DNA from: Thermoplasmata archaeon
GTDB taxonomy: Archaea; Thermoplasmatota; Thermoplasmata; Thermoplasmatales; Thermoplasmataceae
Assembly (NCBI GenBank): GCA_021797265.1
Contig: JAJZZZ010000067.1
Location: forward strand, 1 to 7,830
Length of the DNA: 7,830 nucleotides
Reading direction: 5' to 3'
In this document: piece after piece, positions 1 to 6,049 of the stretch
Numbering within the stretch: position 1 is the stretch's first letter
Layout of the letters: every line of letters begins with the position of its first letter
The notes under the pieces: model-generated
Databases searched by the model: none
Told to the model about the DNA's origin: nothing
Seen by the model: the letters and a program-made list of their open reading frames with translations, nothing else
Program-made: the position numbers and the translations under genes

Positions 1-1
1 G

Positions 2-946
2 AGTCTTGTGCCCATGTTTCATGTACATTCCTGGACCATGCCATATTTCATCCTGTTAACGGGAAATAAATACGTCCTTCCGGGAAGGTTTGACGTAAAG
101 AGGATTCTTGAGCTGGTCAAGAAGGAGCACATCACCTATTCATTCATGGTGCCATCAATCCTCTACATGATCCTTACGCATCCGGAGATTGAATCATATG
201 CGAAGTACCTTGACGGATGGAAGGTCTCCGTGGGAGGATCAGCCCTGCCAAAGGGACTGGCGCAGATGGCACAGAAATTCGGCATATATGCCATAGGTGG
301 ATATGGGCTGTCAGAAACCTGCCCTGTTCTGACAACATCCGTCTTCAACAGAAAAGTGCTTGACATGAAGAGTGAGGATGAGAGGATAGACTACAGGATT
401 GGCACTGGCCTGCCCCTGCCATTTGTAAATCTCAGGGTGGTTGGAACCAACGGAAAGGATGTTGCCTGGGACAACTCCTCAATCGGGGAGATAACTGTGA
501 GGGCTCCATGGCTCACCAAGGGGTACTACAAGGACGAGGAAAAAACTGCTGAACTCTGGAGAGACGGATGGCTGCATACTGGAGACCTTTCCGTTGTGGA
601 TTCCCTTGGTTACCTTCACATAGTGGACAGGGAAAAGGATGCCATAAAGAGCGGAGGGGAATTCATCCCGTCGCTTCTTCTCGAAGATGTCATCTCCCTC
701 ATGCCAGGGACAGGGGAAGTGGCCATTGTGGGGAAGCCTGACCCGAAATGGGGCGAAAGGCCGGTGGTATTCCTGACCAGGAAAGGGAACCTGGACGCTG
801 CAAGGGTGAAGGGTTACCTTGAGGAACAGGTGCAGTCAGGAAGGATACAGAAATGGTGGGCTCCGGATGACATAATATTCGTGGATACCATGCCAAAGAC
901 CAGCACCAACAAGATTGACAAGAAAGAACTGAGGAAGAAATTATGA
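2..946 (+). CDS. Medium/long-chain acyl-CoA synthetase (AMP-binding, FadD/AlkK-like), 5' end missing
   Basis: Probably activates a carboxylic acid to its CoA thioester with ATP, via an acyl-adenylate, in the cytoplasm. Only the C-terminal 312-314 residues are present. The frame is open to the window edge, and the first visible residues (VPMFHVHSW, numbered from Val at base 8) are an internal motif of AlkK/FadD-type ligases, so about 220-240 N-terminal residues, including the P-loop, lie upstream. Visible adenylation motifs are YGLSET (99-104), TGDL (191-194), DREKDAIKSGGE (207-218) and a C-terminal PKTSTNK whose Lys302 is the expected adenylation lysine; Asn replaces the usual Gly before it. 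The GTG at base 8 is therefore not the true start. The gene ends 9 nt from the end of the convergent alcohol dehydrogenase gene. Family call is firm. The substrate (medium-chain, branched or aromatic acid) cannot be read from the sequence. Confidence 0.93.
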   Translation, partial: SLVPMFHVHSWTMPYFILLTGNKYVLPGRFDVKRILELVKKEHITYSFMVPSILYMILTHPEIESYAKYLDGWKVSVGGSALPKGLAQMAQKFGIYAIGGYGLSETCPVLTTSVFNRKVLDMKSEDERIDYRIGTGLPLPFVNLRVVGTNGKDVAWDNSSIGEITVRAPWLTKGYYKDEEKTAELWRDGWLHTGDLSVVDSLGYLHIVDREKDAIKSGGEFIPSLLLEDVISLMPGTGEVAIVGKPDPKWGERPVVFLTRKGNLDAARVKGYLEEQVQSGRIQKWWAPDDIIFVDTMPKTSTNKIDKKELRKKL

Positions 947-955
947 TTCATATCC

Positions 956-2029
956 TCAGAAAACCACAACCTGCCTCCCCAGGGCTTTTCCCTCCTCCAG
1001 ATCCATGATGCCCCGTGAAGCCTTATCCAGTGTGAGCCTTGCACTGACAGGCTTTCTGTAATCAATCAGCCCTTTCCTGGCAAGGGCAACAACCTCCTGC
1101 TGTTCGGCAAGAGTTCCAACATAGGACCCGGTCACGGTCTTCTCCATTGATACCGTAAAGAAGGGTGAAAGCGATTCCTGCTCTGTGGTCCCCATCAGCC
1201 CTACCATGACATATATGCCCTCCTTGGCCAGAAGTCTGCTGTACGTTGAAAGTGTTCCTTTTCCCACAAGATCAATGACCCCACCAAGCCCCGATCCCCC
1301 TGTGATTTCATTTATCCTCCTGTAAGCATCCTCCTTCCTTGAGTTCACGGTTGCATCCATCTTTGCAATTTTCTCTGCGAATTCTATGGAATCATCCCTG
1401 ATGTCCACACCTATTATATTTACCTGTGGAAATAATGTCCTTATGTACTGGAGTGCATATGATCCAAGGCCACCCAGGCCCACAACGGCTATATAATCAT
1501 CGGGTTCCAGTGAGCTTGAGAGCTTCCTTACAGCACGGTATGTTGTCAGTCCACCGCATGACATAGGGGCCAGTGCAGGAAGGTCGGTTATGCCATTTGC
1601 GTTCACCAGATACCTGTAATGCGATGCCAGAAAGTATTCCTGGAATCCACCGTCAATGTTTATGCCAGGAGCAACTGGCTTATTGGGTATATTCGTAAGC
1701 CCCCTTATGGTATACCGGTCATCTTCCAGCCACTGCCAGGGATACACAAGAACAGCATCACCGATCCTGATGTTCTCCGGCACCTTTTCTCCTTTGGCCA
1801 CCACTGTTCCAGATATTTCATGGGAAGGTATGTGCGGGAGCTTCCTGGGCGCTCCCCCCTTGTACCATATTCCTTCCCATACATGCACATCGCTATGACA
1901 TATGCCGGCACCGCTAACCTTCACAAGAACCTGGTCTCCAGAAGGCAACTGTGTGTCAGCCTCACCCATTTCCAGGGGAGCATTGAATTTTGTAAGAAAT
2001 GCTGCCCTGTGCTTTTCAGGAATATTCAT
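956..2029 (-). CDS. Zinc-dependent alcohol dehydrogenase (MDR family), lacking the structural zinc site
   Basis: A 357-residue medium-chain dehydrogenase that should interconvert an alcohol and an aldehyde or ketone with NAD(H) in the cytoplasm. Catalytic zinc ligands are visible: Cys44 (GICHSD), His70-Glu71 (PSHEISG) and Cys158 (MSCGG). The Rossmann motif GLGGLG (184-189) followed by Asp209 at the end of beta-2 suggests NAD over NADP. The segment after VYPWQ (95-99), which in Sulfolobus-type enzymes carries the structural-zinc cysteines, has none here; Cys44 and Cys158 are the only cysteines. Full family length. The ATG at 2029 follows GGTTGATC, a partial match to the archaeal Shine-Dalgarno, and fits a TATA-like box near 2062-2070. 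It is divergent from the SDR gene and convergent with the acyl-CoA synthetase gene. Physiological substrate unknown; primary alcohols or semialdehydes are plausible. Confidence 0.93.
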   Translation of the reverse strand: MNIPEKHRAAFLTKFNAPLEMGEADTQLPSGDQVLVKVSGAGICHSDVHVWEGIWYKGGAPRKLPHIPSHEISGTVVAKGEKVPENIRIGDAVLVYPWQWLEDDRYTIRGLTNIPNKPVAPGINIDGGFQEYFLASHYRYLVNANGITDLPALAPMSCGGLTTYRAVRKLSSSLEPDDYIAVVGLGGLGSYALQYIRTLFPQVNIIGVDIRDDSIEFAEKIAKMDATVNSRKEDAYRRINEITGGSGLGGVIDLVGKGTLSTYSRLLAKEGIYVMVGLMGTTEQESLSPFFTVSMEKTVTGSYVGTLAEQQEVVALARKGLIDYRKPVSARLTLDKASRGIMDLEEGKALGRQVVVF

Positions 2030-2061
2030 ATGATCAACCCTGTAAAAAACAGTGGTAAACC

Positions 2062-2070
2062 GTATTTATC
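2062..2070 (-). promoter_or_regulatory. Putative TATA box of the alcohol dehydrogenase gene
   Basis: On the minus strand this reads GATAAATAC, about 36 nt before the ATG at 2029. With a usual TATA-to-start distance of 25-27 nt, transcription would begin near 2040 and give a short leader of about 10-14 nt that includes the GGTTGATC Shine-Dalgarno-like stretch. Assigned by position and composition only. Confidence 0.35.
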
Positions 2071-2203
2071 CTTTGCCTGAATTGCCATAGATAATGCTTT
2101 CCAGCGGATCCAGGAGCGAAAAGTTGGAATATCAGAAAATGGAAATCATGGATGTTCAGTACAGCATTCATTTATGGAAATGATTGAATGATTACTTCAA
2201 AAC

Positions 2204-2211
2204 ATTATATG
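2204..2211 (+). promoter_or_regulatory. Candidate TATA box upstream of the SDR gene
   Basis: ATTATATG lies 68-75 nt before the SDR start codon, which would give a leader of roughly 40-45 nt. A second, closer candidate, TTAAGTAA at 2249-2256, is at the distance expected for a leaderless message starting at 2279. The sequence cannot decide between them. The rest of the 249-nt divergent gap (2030-2278) contains an imperfect inverted repeat, CATTCA at 2165-2170 and TGAATG at 2185-2190, and no convincing gene. Confidence 0.3.
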
Positions 2212-2278
2212 GACGCGCATTTCAAACCACAGCACCCAATAAGAAAAGTTAAGTAAGCCAGAACTCATCTATAGGATT

Positions 2279-3040
2279 ATGTATGAAATAAAAGGCAAAA
2301 CTGCAGTGGTTACAGGTTCAGGAAGAGGCATAGGCAGGGAGATTGCCGTAGCACTTGCTAGGGAAGGGGCCAGAGTTGTGGTCAATGTAAAGAAAAGAGT
2401 TGAGGACGGAAACGAGACTCTGAGGGCCGTCCAGGAATACAGCGACGGCATAATGGTGCAGGCTGATGTCTCCACCAGGCAGGGATGCAGGGGGCTGGCA
2501 CAAAAATCCGTGGAAACATACGGCAAGGTTCACATACTGGTCAACAACGCCGGGCTTGGAATAGGCATGCCCTTTCTCGAGACGGATGACCGGCTCATTG
2601 AAAAGATGATCGGCACAAATCTTATGTCAAATATCTACTGTTCACAGGAATTCGGGAAGATAATCCAGGACAACGGGTCGATTGTCATCATGTCTTCACT
2701 TGCTGGAATCAAGCCCATGGCCATGCTGTCCCTTTATGGTACCACAAAGGCAGCCATCCTCAAGATGGCTGAGTACCTGGCCATAGAACTTGCACCAAGG
2801 CATATACGGGTGAATACTGTTGCTCCGTCAGTTGTTAAGACAAAGATGGGGGAGAGCCTCATAGACTTCCTTCACATAAGCGAGGAAGAATACGGGATGA
2901 AGCACACTCTTACCGGAAAGATGATAATGCCTGAAGAGGTCGCTGACACTGTGGTATTTCTTGTCAGGTCTGAGAGCATAACAGGACAGGCCATAGTTAT
3001 GGATTCAGGACAATCACTCATGAGTGATTTCACCCCCTGA
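2279..3040 (+). CDS. Short-chain dehydrogenase/reductase, FabG/PhaB-like
   Basis: A 253-residue classical SDR, the usual length, probably reducing a 3-oxoacyl thioester or oxidising the matching 3-hydroxyacyl compound with NAD(P)(H). Visible motifs are TGSGRGIG (12-19) for the cofactor, Asp63, NNAG (89-92), Asn114, Ser140 in IMSSLAG, and the catalytic Tyr153-x3-Lys157 (YGTTK). Lysines and Arg at 38-40, just after beta-2, hint at NADP(H) preference. The C-terminal TGQAIVMDSG is typical of FabG-like enzymes. The ATG at 2279 lacks a clear Shine-Dalgarno and may be translated leaderless. The thiolase gene follows on the same strand after 110 nt, which is consistent with a 3-hydroxyacyl-CoA/acetoacetyl-CoA pair such as PhaB/PhaA. 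SDR substrates are hard to predict, so sugar or alcohol dehydrogenase activity remains possible. Confidence 0.93.
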   Translation: MYEIKGKTAVVTGSGRGIGREIAVALAREGARVVVNVKKRVEDGNETLRAVQEYSDGIMVQADVSTRQGCRGLAQKSVETYGKVHILVNNAGLGIGMPFLETDDRLIEKMIGTNLMSNIYCSQEFGKIIQDNGSIVIMSSLAGIKPMAMLSLYGTTKAAILKMAEYLAIELAPRHIRVNTVAPSVVKTKMGESLIDFLHISEEEYGMKHTLTGKMIMPEEVADTVVFLVRSESITGQAIVMDSGQSLMSDFTP

Positions 3041-3053
3041 ACCCGGGTGAAAT
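3027..3053 (+). terminator. Perfect 9-bp inverted repeat over the SDR stop codon, possible terminator or processing hairpin
   Basis: ATTTCACCC (3027-3035) and its exact complement GGGTGAAAT (3045-3053) flank a 9-nt loop, and the SDR stop codon TGA (3038-3040) lies in that loop. AT-rich sequence follows. The hairpin could end or process the SDR transcript before the thiolase gene, or act as a DNA binding site. Archaeal terminators are usually U-rich rather than hairpin-dependent, so the role is uncertain; the symmetry itself is directly visible. Confidence 0.4.
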
Positions 3054-3150
3054 AAATTTACAATATTATCCATGCTCCAGCAGGTTCTCAAAAGATACCC
3101 ACATGCAATAGTTCTAAGTAATCTTCTGGAATATTAACCAGGCGGTAGGG

Positions 3151-4326
3151 GTGGAGGACACATATCTTGTTTATTACAGGCGAACTGCATTTTCACGGTC
3201 CCGGCCAAAGGAGCCGGAGAGAGATATTTTTAACTCCTTGAGGATGGACAGGGCACTTGCAGCCCTCATATCCCATGGGATGAATCAGACTGCTGTGAAA
3301 CCTTCAGACATTGGTGACGCAATATTCGGAGGTGCGTATCAGAGGGATGAAAACTGGACTTACGGAGGAAGGCACCCACTCTTTCTGGCCCACATGCCAT
3401 TTGAGATTCCTTCAATGGCAGTTGACCGCGCATGCGCTTCCTCAATGAATGCTGTTGCTGTGGGAGCAATGGAAATAATGACGGGCAACAGTGATGCCGT
3501 GCTTGCGGGCGGAATGGAGCACATGACCCACGTGCCCAGGCTCTCAAACGGGATGTGCGATCCCCTGGTAAATGATCCAGAATTTTACAGTTACAGGATG
3601 CGGGAATCCTATAACATGGGAATGACTGCAGAAAATCTTGCTGACCTTGGGGGTTTCTCCAGGGAGGAGATGGACAGACTTGCCCTGAGGAGTCACAGGC
3701 TTGCGCTTGAAGCCACAAAAAACGGCTTCTTGAGGGAAGAGATTTTGCCGATCATGGTCCAGTCGGAAGGCCGTGAAATTACCGTGGATTCTGATCAGAG
3801 CATAAGGCCGGACACGTCACTGGAACAGCTTTCAGGGCTGAAACCTGCATTCAGGCCGGATGGGGTGGTCACAGCTGGAAATTCTTCTCCTCTCAATGCC
3901 GGGGCTTCACTGGCCATGTTGATGTCCGGGAGCCTTATGAGGGAGTACGGGCTGAAACCAATGGCAAAGATAGTGTCAATGGGATGGGCAGCTGTCCCAC
4001 CCTATCTCATGGGCGAGGGCCCCGTTCCCGCAACCAGGAAGGCACTCAGGAAGGCAGGGCTCACAGTTGATGACATAGATTACTGGGAGATCAACGAGGC
4101 ATTTGCCGTGGTGGTTCTCAACGCCATCAGGAAACTTGGCATAGATCCAGAAAAGGTCAACATATATGGTGGCGCAATAGCCATAGGCCACCCACTTGGT
4201 GCAACAGGAGCAAGGCTTGTTGGCACACTGTCAAGGATACTCAATGAGAAAAAAGGCCGGTATGGCGTGGCAACACTCTGTGTGGGCGGAGGGCAGGGTT
4301 TTTCAATGGTAATCCAGCGGGAATGA
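3151..4326 (+). CDS. Thiolase (acetyl-CoA C-acetyltransferase / 3-ketoacyl-CoA thiolase)
   Basis: A 391-residue thiolase that would cleave 3-ketoacyl-CoA with CoA to acetyl-CoA plus a shortened acyl-CoA, or condense two acetyl-CoA to acetoacetyl-CoA. All catalytic elements are present: nucleophile Cys95 (DRACASS), NEAF (315-318), His347 in GGAIAIGHPLGATGAR, and the acid/base Cys377 in CVGGGQG. These positions closely match those of the biosynthetic bacterial thiolases. This is the catalytically complete thiolase type, not the archaeal SCP2/HMG-CoA-associated acetoacetyl-CoA thiolase, which lacks this C-terminal cysteine motif. The GTG start at 3151 directly abuts GGCGGTAGGG, too close for a normal Shine-Dalgarno. 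Upstream codons are open, so the start is less certain than the gene. It lies 110 nt after the SDR gene on the same strand and is convergent with the flavoprotein gene downstream. Confidence 0.95.
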   Translation: MEDTYLVYYRRTAFSRSRPKEPERDIFNSLRMDRALAALISHGMNQTAVKPSDIGDAIFGGAYQRDENWTYGGRHPLFLAHMPFEIPSMAVDRACASSMNAVAVGAMEIMTGNSDAVLAGGMEHMTHVPRLSNGMCDPLVNDPEFYSYRMRESYNMGMTAENLADLGGFSREEMDRLALRSHRLALEATKNGFLREEILPIMVQSEGREITVDSDQSIRPDTSLEQLSGLKPAFRPDGVVTAGNSSPLNAGASLAMLMSGSLMREYGLKPMAKIVSMGWAAVPPYLMGEGPVPATRKALRKAGLTVDDIDYWEINEAFAVVVLNAIRKLGIDPEKVNIYGGAIAIGHPLGATGARLVGTLSRILNEKKGRYGVATLCVGGGQGFSMVIQRE

Positions 4327-4327
4327 A

Positions 4328-4374
4328 ATTCAGTAAGAAATTGAAGCCAGCATAGCTGGCATGATATGCTGAAT
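4328..4374. terminator. Nested inverted repeats between convergent genes, possible bidirectional terminator
   Basis: Three overlapping symmetries fill the 58-nt gap between the convergent thiolase and flavoprotein genes. ATTCAG (4328-4333) pairs with CTGAAT (4369-4374). GCCAGC (4346-4351) pairs with GCTGGC (4355-4360) across a 3-nt loop. CAGCATA (4348-4354) pairs with TATGCTG (4365-4371). The second and third are mutually exclusive folds. The location suggests termination or 3'-end protection for both transcripts; there is no long T tract on either strand. Confidence 0.4.
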
Positions 4375-4384
4375 GCGCTTTCCA

Positions 4385-5836
4385 CTAGAGCTTCTTGCTT
4401 ATGCCGGAAGCATACCGCGCAAGTTTCTTGCTCTCCCCATAGTCGTAGGACCTGTAGAGCTCAAGAACGCTGGCTTCAATGGAACCCTCTGCATGTAGCA
4501 TTGCTGCGGTGTAAAGCGCGCCGAATGATGAAATGATCTCCTTTACCATTGAAATTATCCTTGCTCTTTCCACGACGTCAGTGCCCTTCTTTCCAACCAG
4601 GTATTTCTCCAGATAGGTTTTCTCTTCAGGATTGCTGAAATCTGAGGATGCCGGAAGAGTCGCGGCCAGTCCGCCTGCAATATCAACAAGATGCTTGACA
4701 ACATCCAGGTAACTCTCATTTGCAATAAGTTTTCCAACATTTGTCATGACCTTGTTTGGTATAACAAGCCCTGTTTCAGTATCCAGATCCGCCATCATGG
4801 CAGAAGATATGCCGGTGCTTCTCAGCATTTCCTTATACTTGATTATCTCAACTATGTCCCTGCGGATGTGTGACTTGTCATCGACACCGTTGTACTCTGC
4901 AAGCAATTCTCCAAGCCCTATGAACATGTCTGCAATGCCAGCACGGTATGAAATGGCAGTGAACCTGTGATAGGTGGGAAACATGACTGCCAGTGCTCCC
5001 GCAAACTGCCACTCACCAGCAAGGAAAACCCTGTCCCATGGAACAAACACATCGTCAAAAATTGTGATGGATTCGGTTTCCACATTTTCCTTTCCCGTCA
5101 CGAACCATTCATCCTCCATTGCTGCTTCAGCGGCTCTCTCCGGTTTAGAGATCATTTTGAGTCCAGGTGCATTGGCCTGTATGGCAAAGGCAACAGCATA
5201 ATCAGAATCTTTCTCTGTCATGGCCCTTGTGGGCAGAACAATTATTTCATTGGAAACCGGCCCCTGAGTAGTATGAGCCTTTGCGCCTCTTACAACTATA
5301 CCGTCCTTACGCTTTTCCACAATCCTCACATACATATCTGGATCCTGCTGCTCATTTGGGCGTAAAAGACGATCCCCCTTCACATCTGTCTGGGCGACTG
5401 CAACGGCAAGATCATTCTTCACAACATTCTCGTAGAAATGAGCGACTCTCTCAGCATATTTCGATCCGGTCGCTGCATCCACACGCCTGGAGACCAGCAT
5501 CAGGGCGAATATTGCGTCAGATCCGATGGCCTTTATAATGTTGAATGTGCCTCGGCCAAACCTTGTGGTCATGTAAATCAGGTTATGTCGCTCCATCAGG
5601 TCATCGCTTGTTCTTGGAATTTTAAAGAAGGTGCTGATATCGCCATATTTGGGATCCCTGTATACTGTGAGATCCTTTTTTTCCGCTTCCTTCTGCCACC
5701 TGTAAACCAGTGAAGCGTGCTTCACTGCTGCTCCAAGTGCTCTGTGGACCGTGACATCCTTCACCTTCTCACCACGGTAGTATACAATGCGTCCGTCCCT
5801 GAGACTTGCAACATACTGATTTTCGTCTCTCAACAT
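4385..5836 (-). CDS. 4-hydroxybutyryl-CoA dehydratase/HpaB-family flavoprotein without Fe-S ligands
   Basis: A 483-residue protein of the 4-hydroxybutyryl-CoA dehydratase / 4-hydroxyphenylacetate 3-monooxygenase (HpaB) superfamily, an acyl-CoA-dehydrogenase-like FAD fold. The middle closely follows clostridial 4-hydroxybutyryl-CoA dehydratase as I recall it: QTDVKGDR (149-156), DPDMYVRIVEKRKDGIVVRG (165-184), KAHTT with Thr190 at the flavin, FDDVFVPWDRVF (260-271) and YHR with His290. The known enzyme binds a [4Fe-4S] cluster through Cys99, Cys103, His292 and Cys299. Here the histidine is kept, Tyr297 stands where Cys299 would be, and the whole protein contains no cysteine. The glutamate near the C-terminus implicated in catalysis also appears to be Ala. 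It therefore should not perform the classical radical dehydration. Alternatives are an FADH2-dependent monooxygenase, an acyl-CoA oxidoreductase, or a type-2 paralogue of unknown role. No flavin reductase gene is visible. Promoter at 5862-5877. Confidence 0.9.
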   Translation of the reverse strand: MLRDENQYVASLRDGRIVYYRGEKVKDVTVHRALGAAVKHASLVYRWQKEAEKKDLTVYRDPKYGDISTFFKIPRTSDDLMERHNLIYMTTRFGRGTFNIIKAIGSDAIFALMLVSRRVDAATGSKYAERVAHFYENVVKNDLAVAVAQTDVKGDRLLRPNEQQDPDMYVRIVEKRKDGIVVRGAKAHTTQGPVSNEIIVLPTRAMTEKDSDYAVAFAIQANAPGLKMISKPERAAEAAMEDEWFVTGKENVETESITIFDDVFVPWDRVFLAGEWQFAGALAVMFPTYHRFTAISYRAGIADMFIGLGELLAEYNGVDDKSHIRRDIVEIIKYKEMLRSTGISSAMMADLDTETGLVIPNKVMTNVGKLIANESYLDVVKHLVDIAGGLAATLPASSDFSNPEEKTYLEKYLVGKKGTDVVERARIISMVKEIISSFGALYTAAMLHAEGSIEASVLELYRSYDYGESKKLARYASGISKKL

Positions 5837-5861
5837 TTTCTTACCGGTATATCATCTTTAA

Positions 5862-5877
5862 AAACTTTATAAAGTTT
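5862..5877 (-). promoter_or_regulatory. TATA box inside a perfect 16-bp palindrome, promoter of the flavoprotein gene
   Basis: AAACTTTATAAAGTTT is its own reverse complement. Its core CTTTATAAA is a strong archaeal TATA box centred about 33 nt upstream of the ATG at 5836, giving a predicted leader of about 6-10 nt. A smaller palindrome, TACCGGTA (5842-5849), falls near the expected transcription start. A dimeric regulator bound at either site would block TBP or polymerase, so repression is a reasonable inference; the regulator is not identified in the window. Confidence 0.55.
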
Positions 5878-6006
5878 ATTTGGAAGCGACCTTTCGCAGA
5901 GATCTTACAAAAAATGCATTTAACCAATCTTCCTAGGAGGTGCAAAATCATCACAAGGCTATGATAATCCCGTAGAAATATCATCGATATATCTAAGTGC
6001 AAATGT

Positions 6007-6018
6007 TTAAGTACTTAA
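6007..6018. promoter_or_regulatory. 12-bp perfect palindrome upstream of the transporter TATA box
   Basis: TTAAGTACTTAA is fully self-complementary and ends 5 nt before the TATA box at 6024, in or next to the expected BRE position. This is a common place for archaeal activator or repressor sites. Being short and AT-rich it could also be chance. Confidence 0.3.
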
Positions 6019-6023
6019 CTCAT

Positions 6024-6031
6024 TTTATATC
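6024..6031 (+). promoter_or_regulatory. TATA box of the SatP-like transporter gene
   Basis: TTTATATC lies 19-26 nt upstream of the ATG at 6050. No Shine-Dalgarno precedes that ATG (the sequence before it is GTGACAATAA), so transcription very probably starts at or within a few bases of the start codon and the mRNA is leaderless. This spacing supports the ATG at 6050 as the true start. Confidence 0.6.
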
Positions 6032-6049
6032 TTTAAATAGTGACAATAA

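Noticed and set aside
1619..2080. 153-codon plus-strand frame
   Set aside because: It lies opposite the alcohol dehydrogenase gene, which has complete family motifs on the minus strand; the translation looks like an antisense shadow.
2094..2183. 29-codon plus-strand frame starting MLSSGSRSEKLEY in the gap between the alcohol dehydrogenase and SDR genes
   Set aside because: No Shine-Dalgarno, no well-placed TATA box and no recognisable motif; frames of this length are expected by chance.
2165..2190. Imperfect inverted repeat CATTCA...TGAATG as an operator in the divergent gap
   Set aside because: Only six perfect base pairs with interrupted inner pairing; too weak to call as a separate site.
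3266..3718. 150-codon minus-strand frame
   Set aside because: Entirely antisense to the thiolase gene and shows no family features.
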